64,000 nt of DNA from Saccharicrinis aurantiacus (lineage in GTDB: Bacteria > Bacteroidota > Bacteroidia > Bacteroidales > Marinilabiliaceae), in contig NZ_LYBV02000027.1 in assembly GCF_001660705.2 (NCBI RefSeq), positions 124,001 through 188,000 of the forward strand. Direction: 5' to 3'. Both the position numbers and the translations under genes were made by a program. The notes beneath the pieces were generated by a model. The model saw nothing but the letters and a program-made list of their open reading frames with translations, did not search any database and was not told the DNA's origin. Shown piece by piece: positions 41,581 through 50,159 of this stretch (position 1 is its first letter; each line of letters begins with the position of its first letter).

Positions 41581-42465
41581 ATGGCAGATACTAAATTTAA
41601 TTTTATGAAACAATGGTGTTATGACAACCCCGAAATCTACAATTTTGATGAGATAGATTATATGTATTATGATCTTTTCCAGAGTGCTAATAAGGAACCT
41701 AGCACTGTAGGCAATAGTATTATGTTGCTACAGGTACAAAATACTGCAGCTAAGCCCACACCTTATCTTTTAGCTGGAAATAATATGCAAGAAAAGAAAA
41801 TTTGCATACAGCAAGCTGAGAAACTAGAACTAAGCAATAAATATGAAGTTGAAATAACTCTAAAAAATCGTGGTATCATACCCGATTCTCTACAATTAAA
41901 CGCATTATGGCAAGACGAGGAAGATTGGTGCGAAATTGTTGATAGTACTCAATACTATAGAAATACTGGAGGTAATAAAATTCGTTTTACATTCAAACAC
42001 TTGTCTTCAAGCTTCAATGGCTTCTTTATTTTAATGGATCCTGGTTATAAAATGACCGAATTTATTCCTGAGTTTGAGCCTGATTATTCCATTAAAGAAA
42101 TGGATGATGAGGCATTGCAGAAGAAAATAGATGAAGTTAAAGAATATTTTACCTCAAAGGAGGAAGAGGAAGCTAGTGTACAAAATACAGAAGAGGGTGC
42201 ATTGATTATAAGCAACAATAACATTAATAAAAGTATACCAAAGGAGAACGTAGATGAGAACAAAAGTGAAGGGCTTAATTCTCTGAGCATAGGAATTTAT
42301 GCCTTTTTAATACTGTTCGCTTTGTTTCAATGGTTTGGCCCTGGTTTAATCAAATCGTGCAAACGCGAAAGAGAGGTGGATCTAATCACATTAGGAAGTT
42401 CGTGCAGTGAGGCAAATAAGCCAATAGAGAATTATAATAATCACATCGATAAATTAAAACCTTAA
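41581..42465 (+). CDS. Unknown protein with C-terminal membrane helix
   Basis: A 294-residue protein with a soluble N-terminal part (an Ig-like strand pattern near KYEVEITLKNRGIIPDSLQL), an acidic low-complexity stretch (KEEEEASVQNTEEG, about residues 195-210) and one hydrophobic helix near 246-262 (IYAFLILFALFQWFGPG). It has no N-terminal signal peptide, so it may be a tail-anchored cytoplasmic protein. It lies at the end of the T6SS effector island, next to a truncated PAAR, so it may be a cargo-related or immunity protein. No family recognised. Confidence 0.5.
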   Translation: MADTKFNFMKQWCYDNPEIYNFDEIDYMYYDLFQSANKEPSTVGNSIMLLQVQNTAAKPTPYLLAGNNMQEKKICIQQAEKLELSNKYEVEITLKNRGIIPDSLQLNALWQDEEDWCEIVDSTQYYRNTGGNKIRFTFKHLSSSFNGFFILMDPGYKMTEFIPEFEPDYSIKEMDDEALQKKIDEVKEYFTSKEEEEASVQNTEEGALIISNNNINKSIPKENVDENKSEGLNSLSIGIYAFLILFALFQWFGPGLIKSCKREREVDLITLGSSCSEANKPIENYNNHIDKLKP

Positions 42466-42631
42466 AACTCATTTATCAATCTTAGGTTTGTTTCTGGTAC
42501 AATATAAAAATGGGAATATAGGCACTCCTATTGAAGGATAATGCGCTAGTTCATTCCCGTCAGGTTCAAACGTATACCAATATCATCCTATTGCTTTTTT
42601 AGGCTATTCATATGCATTAAATTTAAAAGGT

Positions 42632-42661
42632 TTTGTATACCTAAAACTTACCCTATCTTTG
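42632..42661 (+). promoter_or_regulatory. Promoter of the DEAD-box helicase
   Basis: TTTG (42632-42635), 18 bp, TATCTTTG (42654-42661), in good agreement with the Bacteroidota consensus, 21 bp before the start codon. The intergenic DNA from 42466 is otherwise unremarkable. Confidence 0.65.
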
Positions 42662-42682
42662 TAGCTTAATACAAGAGTAATT

Positions 42683-43927
42683 ATGAAGTTTGAAGATTAT
42701 CATATAGCAGAAGAAATAAAAATTAGTTTATCTAAAATGGGTTTTAAAAGACCCACAGATATCCAATATAAATCGATTCCTCCAGTATTGAAGGGTGAAG
42801 ATGTTTTGGCTATTGCACAAACTGGAACCGGGAAAACCGCTGCTTTTGCCATTCCTGTAATTCATAATATACAAGTTCGTAAAATTAAAGGTCGTGCTGA
42901 GGGTATTAAGTGTTTAATAATGGTGCCCACTCGTGAGCTTGCGGTTCAAATTAATAAAGTATTTGAAGAGCTAGGTAAGCATACAAATGTGAAGTCTTAC
43001 GCTGTGTTTGGCGGAGTGGAAGAGGAACCTCAGATCGCAAAGTTAGAGAAAGGAATTGATGTTTTAATAGCCACACCAGGTCGTATGTTCGATTTGGCCA
43101 GTAGAGGTTTTATTAACCTCGATCGTGTTGAGACTCTAATATTAGATGAGGCAGATAGAATGCTTGATATGGGCTTTATCAACGATATTAGAGGTTTGGT
43201 TACTAAACTTCCTAACAAAAGACAAACACTTTTCTATTCGGCAACTATAAACGAGGTAATAAAAAAGATAGCCTATTCTTTAGTGAAAAATGCCATACGT
43301 ATTCAAATTTCACCTAAAGATCCCGTTGCAAAAAATATTGACCATTCAGTTATCCATATTAATATGGATGATAAAAGGTTTTTCTTAGAGCGTTTAATTA
43401 AGGAAAACGAAGAAAGCAAAGTACTTGTATTTGTGCGAACAAAGGTAAGGGCAGAGCGTGTTGTAAAAGCCATGGAAAGAGTAGGTGTTGTAGCAGATTC
43501 AATACATGGCGATAAGGAGCAAAGCCAACGTAAAAAGGTGCTTGATTTATTTAGTAAAGGTGAAGTTAAAGTGTTAATTGCAACTGACGTTAGTGCCAGG
43601 GGAATTGATATTCCTGGTGTTGAGTATGTTGTGAATTATGATTTGCCTGATTTATCAGAAAACTACGTACACCGAGTAGGTAGAACCGGTAGGGGTAAAG
43701 CTAAGGGTAGAGCTGTAAGTTTTTGCAGTGAGCAGGAAAAGGAGATTTTAGCAGAGATAGAAAGCTTCTTGGGTAAAGATATTAAGCGTATTGCCATTGA
43801 TAACGAAGAATATGATCACACCATTGATTTTTCAGCCGAAGCTCATGCCGATTGGAAATCGTTAATGATTGAACATGACGAAAATGAAAAGCAGCAAAAA
43901 CTGAAAAAGAAAAAGAAGAAATATTAA
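42683..43927 (+). CDS. DEAD-box ATP-dependent RNA helicase (RhlE-like)
   Basis: A 414-residue DEAD-box helicase. Present in order are the Q motif (GFKRPTDIQYKSIP), motif I AQTGTGKTAAFA, Ia PTRELAVQ, Ib TPGR, II DEAD (LDEADRMLDMGF), III SAT, IV VFVRTK, V ATDVSARGID and VI HRVGRTGR. It has a short lysine-rich tail (KKKKKKY) typical of RhlE-type enzymes in this phylum. It unwinds short RNA duplexes in ribosome assembly or RNA decay. It stands alone between a clear promoter and a terminator. Confidence 0.93.
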   Translation: MKFEDYHIAEEIKISLSKMGFKRPTDIQYKSIPPVLKGEDVLAIAQTGTGKTAAFAIPVIHNIQVRKIKGRAEGIKCLIMVPTRELAVQINKVFEELGKHTNVKSYAVFGGVEEEPQIAKLEKGIDVLIATPGRMFDLASRGFINLDRVETLILDEADRMLDMGFINDIRGLVTKLPNKRQTLFYSATINEVIKKIAYSLVKNAIRIQISPKDPVAKNIDHSVIHINMDDKRFFLERLIKENEESKVLVFVRTKVRAERVVKAMERVGVVADSIHGDKEQSQRKKVLDLFSKGEVKVLIATDVSARGIDIPGVEYVVNYDLPDLSENYVHRVGRTGRGKAKGRAVSFCSEQEKEILAEIESFLGKDIKRIAIDNEEYDHTIDFSAEAHADWKSLMIEHDENEKQQKLKKKKKKY

Positions 43928-43932
43928 TAGTT

Positions 43933-43957
43933 AAGGCCGAGTTAATCGGCCTTTTTT
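43933..43957. terminator. Terminator between converging genes
   Basis: AAGGCCGA (43933-43940), a 5-nt loop and TCGGCCTT (43946-43953) followed by T-run. The stop codon of the converging gene at 43942 lies inside the hairpin. Confidence 0.85.
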
Positions 43958-44394
43958 ATTTCTATTATATAAGTTTTCCAAGATTCTTCTTTTTGAATAG
44001 CTAAATTATCTTCCATCTTTATAAAGTTAATTGGGTCTAAAATAACGGTAATCTTACTGCCTTCATATTTTGCTTTTGGTAGGTGAGTTTTTATTACCAT
44101 ACTTTCTAAAACATCATCAGGAGTATTACCTTGTCTTACTACTTGAGTATTGCTATTTTCAATTACTTGGTCGTTTTCTTTTAATTCGTACCCAACGTTA
44201 ATTACATCTTCCTCCGACTTTAATAGAACTTTAACTGCGAAATACAGCGTGTCATTCTCATAATACGGTTTTGTTCCAAATAGTACTACTCCAGTTCTTA
44301 TAATGGGTTCGTCTATAATGCCTTCTTGTTTACTACAAGATATTGATATATAAATAGTAAGTAAGGCTGTAAAAAGTATTCTAATAGTTTTCAT
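43942..44394 (-). CDS. Small lipoprotein, unknown
   Basis: A 150-residue protein with an N-terminal signal ending in IYISISCSKQEG, so Cys20 is the likely lipidated residue. The mature part is beta-rich (VVLFGTKPYYENDTLYFAV, GYELKENDQVIEN) and may be an Ig-like fold. No family recognised. The gene stands alone between the helicase and the xylose operon. Its stop overlaps the helicase terminator. Confidence 0.65.
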   Translation of the reverse strand: MKTIRILFTALLTIYISISCSKQEGIIDEPIIRTGVVLFGTKPYYENDTLYFAVKVLLKSEEDVINVGYELKENDQVIENSNTQVVRQGNTPDDVLESMVIKTHLPKAKYEGSKITVILDPINFIKMEDNLAIQKEESWKTYIIEIKKAD

Positions 44395-44514
44395 AATAGT
44401 GGTTTATTGTTCTATTTAATTTATTAAAGCAAGGTGTACTTGGTATTAAACCACCATCAATTCTGCGTTAAATCGCAATCAAAAATCTAATTGCAAAAAT
44501 TGAATGTTAAAAAA

Positions 44515-44545
44515 TTTGGAGATATGAAAATTTACTATAAATTTG
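44515..44545 (+). promoter_or_regulatory. Promoter of the xylose operon
   Basis: TTTG (44515-44518), exactly 19 bp, TAAATTTG (44538-44545): the ideal Bacteroidota spacing and sequence. It lies 33 bp before the xylB start. An imperfect AT-rich region upstream may hold a regulator site; none is recognisable. Confidence 0.75.
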
Positions 44546-44578
44546 CAAGCAGAACAGTACAGAACAGATTGATAAAAT

Positions 44579-46060
44579 ATGCAACTATTAGGATTTGATA
44601 TTGGAAGTTCATCGGTCAAGGTATCGGTGTTAGATGTAGCAAGTGGTAACACGGTTTCATCAGCTCAATACCCTGAGCAGGAAATGGAAATTAAGGCTGT
44701 GAAACCTGGCTGGGCAGAGCAAGAGCCTGAGTTGTGGTTTAACAACTTAAAAGAAGCATGCAAAAAGGCTGTTTCGCATCCTGATGTTAAAAAAGAAACC
44801 ATTAAAGCAATTGGTATCTCGTATCAAATGCATGGTTTGGTTTTAGTTGATAAAAATAAAGCTGTTATCAGGCCATCAATTATTTGGTGCGATAGTAGAG
44901 CTGCTGAAATTGGAAATAAAGCTTTTAAAGATTTAGGACCAAGTTGGTGTTTGCAAAATCTGTTAAATTCACCAGGTAATTTTACGGCTTCAAAATTAAA
45001 GTGGGTTAAAGATAATGAACCTGAGTTATACGCTCAGATTGATAAAATTATGTTACCTGGAGATTATATCGCACTTCGCTTAACAGGTGATGCGGTTACA
45101 ACAGCTTCTGGTTTATCAGAAGGTGTGTTTTGGGAATTTCCTAAAAATGCAATTTCAGATAAGTTGATGGACTATTATGGTTTTGATGAATCATTCATTC
45201 CTAAAACAATGACATCCTTCTCAGACCAAGGAACACTGTTGGATAATATGGCTGAAGAGTTTGGTTTACCTAAAGGTGTAAAAGTTAGTTATAGAGCTGG
45301 TGATCAGCCAAACAATGCTTTTTCACTTAATGTACTAAATCCTGGTGAAGTTGCTGCAACTGGCGGTACCTCAGGTGTTGTGTATGGGGTAACAGATCAA
45401 AATGTATACGATGATGATTCGCGAGTAAACGCATTTGCGCATGTTAATCATCAAATGCCATCAAATAGTTTAGGTGTTTTACTTTGCATTAATGGAACGG
45501 GCATTTTAAATTCTTGGATGAATAAAAATGTCGGTAAAGGTGAAATTAGTTATCCCGAGATGAATGATTTGGCAGCTAAAGTTCCTGTTGGTGCCGAAGG
45601 TCTTACTATTCTTCCCTTTGGTAATGGTGCTGAGCGTATTCTTAAAAATGTAGATTACGGTGCACAAGTAAATCATCTTAATTTTAATATTCATACTCCG
45701 GCTCATATGTACAGAGCGGCTCAAGAGGGTATTGCATTTTCGTTCAAGTACGGAATGGATATTATGAATGAAATGGGTATTAAAACCGATTTAATTCGTG
45801 CAGGTAAGGCTAACATGTTCTTAAGTCCTATTTTTCAGTCAACCCTAGCAAATGTTTCAGGTGCTACTATTGAGCTTTATAATACCGATGGTGCTGCTGG
45901 TGCTGCCAGAGGCGCGGGTGTTGGAATTGGAATATACAAATCTTTTGAGGAAGCCTTTAGTGGATTAAAGAAATTAGAAGAAATTAAGCCCGATGAATCA
46001 GTAGTGGAAGCTACTAAAGAAGCTTACGAAAAGTGGAAACAAGCATTAAATAAATTATAA
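44579..46060 (+). CDS. xylB: Xylulokinase
   Basis: A 493-residue FGGY-family sugar kinase, with the N-terminal phosphate motif LGFDIGSSSVKVSVLD, the substrate-side GISYQMHGLVLVD and CDSRA, and the C-terminal GGTSGVV and DGAAGAARGAG blocks. It phosphorylates D-xylulose to D-xylulose 5-phosphate. Directly downstream is xylose isomerase (33 bp), so it is clearly in a xylose pathway. The order kinase then isomerase is common in Bacteroidota. Confidence 0.95.
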   Translation: MQLLGFDIGSSSVKVSVLDVASGNTVSSAQYPEQEMEIKAVKPGWAEQEPELWFNNLKEACKKAVSHPDVKKETIKAIGISYQMHGLVLVDKNKAVIRPSIIWCDSRAAEIGNKAFKDLGPSWCLQNLLNSPGNFTASKLKWVKDNEPELYAQIDKIMLPGDYIALRLTGDAVTTASGLSEGVFWEFPKNAISDKLMDYYGFDESFIPKTMTSFSDQGTLLDNMAEEFGLPKGVKVSYRAGDQPNNAFSLNVLNPGEVAATGGTSGVVYGVTDQNVYDDDSRVNAFAHVNHQMPSNSLGVLLCINGTGILNSWMNKNVGKGEISYPEMNDLAAKVPVGAEGLTILPFGNGAERILKNVDYGAQVNHLNFNIHTPAHMYRAAQEGIAFSFKYGMDIMNEMGIKTDLIRAGKANMFLSPIFQSTLANVSGATIELYNTDGAAGAARGAGVGIGIYKSFEEAFSGLKKLEEIKPDESVVEATKEAYEKWKQALNKL

Positions 46061-46093
46061 CAAAATAATATACTATCTAAAATCAATAAAGTC

Positions 46094-47419
46094 ATGGACG
46101 TATTAATTGGAAATAAAGAGTATTTCAAAGGAATTGATAAAATTAAATTCGAAGGACCAGAATCAAAGAATCCTTTAGCATTTAAGTGGTATGATGAGAA
46201 TCGCATAGTTGCTGGTAAAACAATGAAAGAGCACCTACGTTTTGCGATTGCTTATTGGCATACATTCTGTGGTGATGGTGGCGATCCTTTTGGACCAGGA
46301 ACTCAAGTCTTCGAATGGGATAAAGCTTCAAATCCAATGGATGCTGCAAAGCAAAAAATGGATGCAGCTTTTGAGTTTATCACAAAAATGGGTGTACCTC
46401 ATTATTGTTTCCACGATACTGACCTTGTTGGTGGCGGATCTGTTTTAGAGATTGAAAAAAGATTATCTCAAATTGTTGATGTAGCTAAAGAAAAACAAGC
46501 AGCTTCAGGTGTTAAATTACTTTGGGGTACTGCCAATGTATTTTCTGATCCTCGTTATATGAACGGTGCAGCAACTAATCCTGATTTTAATGTTGTAGCT
46601 AATGCAGGTGTTCAAATTAAGAATGCTATCGATGCAACTATCGAGTTAGGTGGTACTGGATATGTATTCTGGGGAGGACGTGAAGGTTACATGAGTCTTC
46701 ATAATACAAACATGAAACAAGAGTTAGATAACCTTGGACAAATGTTAGGTATGGCACGCGATTATGCTCGTAAGCAAGGTTTTAAAGGTACTTTCTTTAT
46801 TGAGCCTAAGCCAATGGAGCCAACTAAACATCAGTACGATCAAGATGCTCATACGGTTATCGGATTCTTAAGAAACTATGGTTTAGATAAAGACTTTAAA
46901 TTAAATATTGAAGTAAATCACGCTACTTTAGCTCAACACACAATGGAGCACGAATTAAGAGTAGCTGCTGATAACAATATGTTAGGGTCAATTGATGCTA
47001 ATAAAGGAGATTATCAAAACGGATGGGATACAGATGAATTCCCAACAAACATTACTGAGTCTACAGCTGCAATGCTTGAGGTATTACAAGGTGGTGGTTT
47101 AGTTGATGGAGGTATCAACTTTGATGCTAAAGTTCGTCGTAACTCTACAGATCAAGAAGATGCATTTATCGCACACATTGGTGGTATGGATGTATTTGCA
47201 AGAGCGTTAGTGATTGCTGATAAAATACTTTCTGAGTCTGATTACTTAAAAATGAGAACAGCACGTTACTCTTCATTCGATGCTGGTAACGGAGCAGCTT
47301 TTGCTGATGGTAAATTAACTTTAGAAGATTTATACAAAATAGGTAAAGAAGTTGGTGAGCCGAAAATGTTAAGCGGCAAGCAAGAACTTTACGAGCAAAT
47401 GTTAAACTGGTATATGTAG
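46094..47419 (+). CDS. xylA: Xylose isomerase
   Basis: A 441-residue enzyme that converts D-xylose to D-xylulose. It has the family motifs [19 protein letters not shown] (metal and catalytic His), [30 protein letters not shown] and [12 protein letters not shown]-type metal-binding residues (here [10 protein letters not shown]). The length is that of class II xylose isomerases. A strong terminator follows. Confidence 0.97.
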   Translation: MDVLIGNKEYFKGIDKIKFEGPESKNPLAFKWYDENRIVAGKTMKEHLRFAIAYWHTFCGDGGDPFGPGTQVFEWDKASNPMDAAKQKMDAAFEFITKMGVPHYCFHDTDLVGGGSVLEIEKRLSQIVDVAKEKQAASGVKLLWGTANVFSDPRYMNGAATNPDFNVVANAGVQIKNAIDATIELGGTGYVFWGGREGYMSLHNTNMKQELDNLGQMLGMARDYARKQGFKGTFFIEPKPMEPTKHQYDQDAHTVIGFLRNYGLDKDFKLNIEVNHATLAQHTMEHELRVAADNNMLGSIDANKGDYQNGWDTDEFPTNITESTAAMLEVLQGGGLVDGGINFDAKVRRNSTDQEDAFIAHIGGMDVFARALVIADKILSESDYLKMRTARYSSFDAGNGAAFADGKLTLEDLYKIGKEVGEPKMLSGKQELYEQMLNWYM

Positions 47420-47434
47420 ATTTTATACTAAATG

Positions 47435-47473
47435 AAGCCGAAACGATTTGATCACCGTTTCGGCTTATTTTTT
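47435..47473 (+). terminator. Terminator after xylA
   Basis: AAGCCGAAACG (47435-47445) and CGTTTCGGCTT (47456-47466) form an 11-bp stem with a 10-nt loop, followed by a T-rich run. It probably lowers expression of the transporter relative to xylBA. Confidence 0.85.
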
Positions 47474-47508
47474 ATCTACACCAAATCACTTTTTATTACA
47501 ATCTACAT

Positions 47509-48924
47509 ATGGAAAAAGGAAAAAATTCAATGTACATCATCTTGATAACCATCGTGGCAACACTAGGAGGGTTACTTTTTGGGTACGATACAGCTGTTAT
47601 TTCAGGAACAACTTCTTCTTTGGGAGATTTCTTTGTTGAACCGCTTGGTTTAGAAGAAACGGCAGCAAACTCCCTTAAGGGATTTATTATTTCGAGTGCT
47701 TTAATTGGATGTATTATTGGGGGTATATTAGGAGGATTACTAAGTTCTAAATACGGTCGAAAAAATACACTAATTGTAGCAGCCATTTTATTTTTTATTT
47801 CAGCCTTAGGATCTGCATTTCCCGAAATTGGAATACGTTCATTTGGCGAAGCTGACCATACCTTTGTATGGCATTTTATAGTTTACAGAATTATTGGTGG
47901 AGTAGGAGTGGGTTTAGCCTCTATGATCTCTCCAATGTATATTTCAGAAATTGCTCCGGCTGACAAACGAGGAACTTTAGTTTCATTCAACCAGTTTGCT
48001 ATTATTTTCGGTATGCTTGTGGTTTACTTTGTTAACTATGGTATTGCAAGCTCTGGTGATGATAATTGGTTAAATGAAATTGGTTGGAGGTATATGTTTG
48101 CCTCAGAGATGATTCCTGCAACCTTATTTTTAGTTTGTTTATTTTTTGTTCCAGAAACGCCTCGCTTTATGGCACTGCGTGGACAAGATGAAAGCGCACT
48201 TAAGGTATTAGGTAAAATTAACGGAACAGAAAAGGCTAAAGCTATTTTAGCTGATATTAAAAATACGGTTGAAAGTCACTCAGGAAATATATTATCATAC
48301 GGAATAGGCATCATCGTAATCGGAATATTATTATCTGCATTTCAACAATTTGTTGGTATTAATGTGGTACTGTATTACGCACCAGAGATTTTCAAGAAAA
48401 TGGGATCTGGTACCGATGCAGCATTAATGCAAACCATCATTGTAGGTATTATCAATCTTACTTTTACAGTAGTTGCTATACTTACTGTTGATAGATTCGG
48501 GCGTAAGCCTTTGATGATTATTGGTGCTGTAGGTATGGCACTTTCAATGGGTATTTTAGGAACCTTATTTTATTCGCAGAATGTAGGAATGCCTGCACTA
48601 ATTTGCATGTTGGCATATACAGCTTCATTTGCTGTAAGTTGGGGTCCTGTCTGTTGGGTGTTATTGGCTGAAATTTTCCCTAATAAAATTAGAAGTAAAG
48701 CCTTAGCGCTTGCGGTAGCATGTCAGTGGGTGTCTAACTGGTTAGTTTCATGGACATTCCCAATGATGAATGATAGTACCTGGTTAACTGATAAGTTCAA
48801 TAATGGTTTCGCATTCTGGATTTATGGAGTAATGGGAGTGTTAGCTGCCGTATTTGTTTGGAAATGGGTGCCAGAAACCAAAGGTAAAACATTAGAAGAG
48901 ATGGAAGATCTCTGGACAAAATAG
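47509..48924 (+). CDS. xylE: Sugar:proton symporter, xylose type (MFS)
   Basis: A 471-residue major-facilitator sugar porter with twelve membrane helices. It has GGLLFGYDTAVISG in helix 1, RxxGGxGVG-type (RIIGGVGVGLASM) motif, PETPR after helix 6, QQFVGIN in helix 7 and the C-terminal PETKGKTLEEME. These are hallmarks of XylE/GLUT-like porters. Its place after xylBA points to xylose as substrate. The gene lies 35 bp after the xylA terminator, so it may be partly controlled separately. Confidence 0.93.
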   Translation: MEKGKNSMYIILITIVATLGGLLFGYDTAVISGTTSSLGDFFVEPLGLEETAANSLKGFIISSALIGCIIGGILGGLLSSKYGRKNTLIVAAILFFISALGSAFPEIGIRSFGEADHTFVWHFIVYRIIGGVGVGLASMISPMYISEIAPADKRGTLVSFNQFAIIFGMLVVYFVNYGIASSGDDNWLNEIGWRYMFASEMIPATLFLVCLFFVPETPRFMALRGQDESALKVLGKINGTEKAKAILADIKNTVESHSGNILSYGIGIIVIGILLSAFQQFVGINVVLYYAPEIFKKMGSGTDAALMQTIIVGIINLTFTVVAILTVDRFGRKPLMIIGAVGMALSMGILGTLFYSQNVGMPALICMLAYTASFAVSWGPVCWVLLAEIFPNKIRSKALALAVACQWVSNWLVSWTFPMMNDSTWLTDKFNNGFAFWIYGVMGVLAAVFVWKWVPETKGKTLEEMEDLWTK

Positions 48925-48968
48925 TTAGAACAATAGTTCTATAAAAAGAAAAGTTGCTTTTTACCCCT

Positions 48969-49012
48969 AAAAGGTAATTCAATGTGAATGCACATTGGGT
49001 TACCTTTTTTTT
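48969..49012 (+). terminator. Terminator after the sugar porter
   Basis: AAAAGGTAA (48969-48977) pairs with TTACCTTTT (49000-49008), with an inner stem CAATGTG / CACATTG. A run of T residues follows. Confidence 0.8.
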
Positions 49013-49132
49013 ATGTTTAAATCTGATTAAGGAATTCTTACAATATCACCATATTTTTTTTACATTTGAAAATGGTTCTATATAATTTAAGTATATAGGC
49101 CAATACCAAAAAACTATTTTAAAAGTAAAAGC

Positions 49133-50110
49133 ATGAAAAAAGTATCAGTTGGAGTTGATATTGGCGGAACAAATACTGCCATCGGTATAGTTGATGAAAG
49201 CGGAAAAGTTTTAGCTAAGGATTCAATCCCTACTCCGGATAAAGGAAGCGCAAAAGAATATGTTGCCAAGCTTGCTAAGGCGATTCACATACAAATTAAC
49301 CATGTTAAGGGGGTTAATGATCAGATTGAGATTTTAGGTATTGGAGTTGGAGCACCCAATGCAAATTACTACCGAGGAACCATAGAACATGCACCAAATC
49401 TTGTTTTTAAGGGTATAATACCATTTGTAGATCTACTAAAAGAGGAGTTTCCTGAATTAGAAAATATCGTATTGACTAATGATGCTAATGCAGCTACTAT
49501 TGGTGAAATGGTATACGGTGGTGCAAAGGGAATGAAAAACTTTGTGATGTATACCTTAGGTACAGGTGTCGGAAGTGGATTAGTTGTAAACGGTGAGTTG
49601 GTTTATGGTGCAGATGGTTTTGCAGGTGAGTGTGGTCATGCTGCATTAATTCCTAATGGACGAGTTTGCGGATGTGGAGCAAAGGGTCATTTAGAGGCCT
49701 ATACTTCAGCTCCGGGTATGAAACGAACTGCTTTTGAGTTATTAGCACATTATAATGCAACAGATAGTTTATTGGCTGATAAAAGTTTTAAAGAGTTAAA
49801 TTCAAAGATGATTTATGATGCAGCTAAAGCTGGAGATAAAGTTGCCTCTGAAGTATTTGAACAAACAGGGGCTTATTTAGGGCAAGCTATTGCAGATACA
49901 GTTCACCATACAAGTCCTGAAGCTGTATTCTTATTTGGAGGTCCAACAGCAGCAGGAGATTTAATTTTTAATCCAATTATAGAAAACCTTGAAAAGCATT
50001 TACTTCCGATATTTAAAGGAAAAGTAAAAGTGCTTAAATCGAGTTTAGATAGTGGTGATGCTGCTATTGTTGGAGCAAGTGCATTGGTTTACGGAGAATT
50101 AAATAAATAA
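49133..50110 (+). CDS. ROK-family sugar kinase, glucokinase-like
   Basis: A 325-residue ROK kinase with the phosphate loop GVDIGGTNTAIGIVD, the second ATP motif YTLGTGVGSGLV and the zinc site GHAALIPN-GRVCGCGAKGHLEAY (Cys and His ligands near residues 168-188). It probably phosphorylates glucose or a similar hexose. It stands at the end of the xylose cluster after a terminator, with a -7-like TACATTTG at 49061-49068. No DNA-binding domain is present, so it is not a repressor. Confidence 0.9.
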   Translation: MKKVSVGVDIGGTNTAIGIVDESGKVLAKDSIPTPDKGSAKEYVAKLAKAIHIQINHVKGVNDQIEILGIGVGAPNANYYRGTIEHAPNLVFKGIIPFVDLLKEEFPELENIVLTNDANAATIGEMVYGGAKGMKNFVMYTLGTGVGSGLVVNGELVYGADGFAGECGHAALIPNGRVCGCGAKGHLEAYTSAPGMKRTAFELLAHYNATDSLLADKSFKELNSKMIYDAAKAGDKVASEVFEQTGAYLGQAIADTVHHTSPEAVFLFGGPTAAGDLIFNPIIENLEKHLLPIFKGKVKVLKSSLDSGDAAIVGASALVYGELNK

Positions 50111-50134
50111 AATTTACTATTTAGATATCTTAAG

Positions 50135-50159
50135 AAAAGGGCTTTATGCCCTTTTTTTT
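50135..50159. terminator. Terminator between converging kinase and uvrB
   Basis: AAAAGGGC (50135-50142), loop, GCCCTTTT (50148-50155) and a T-run. The minus-strand uvrB stop sits at its right edge (50158). Confidence 0.85.
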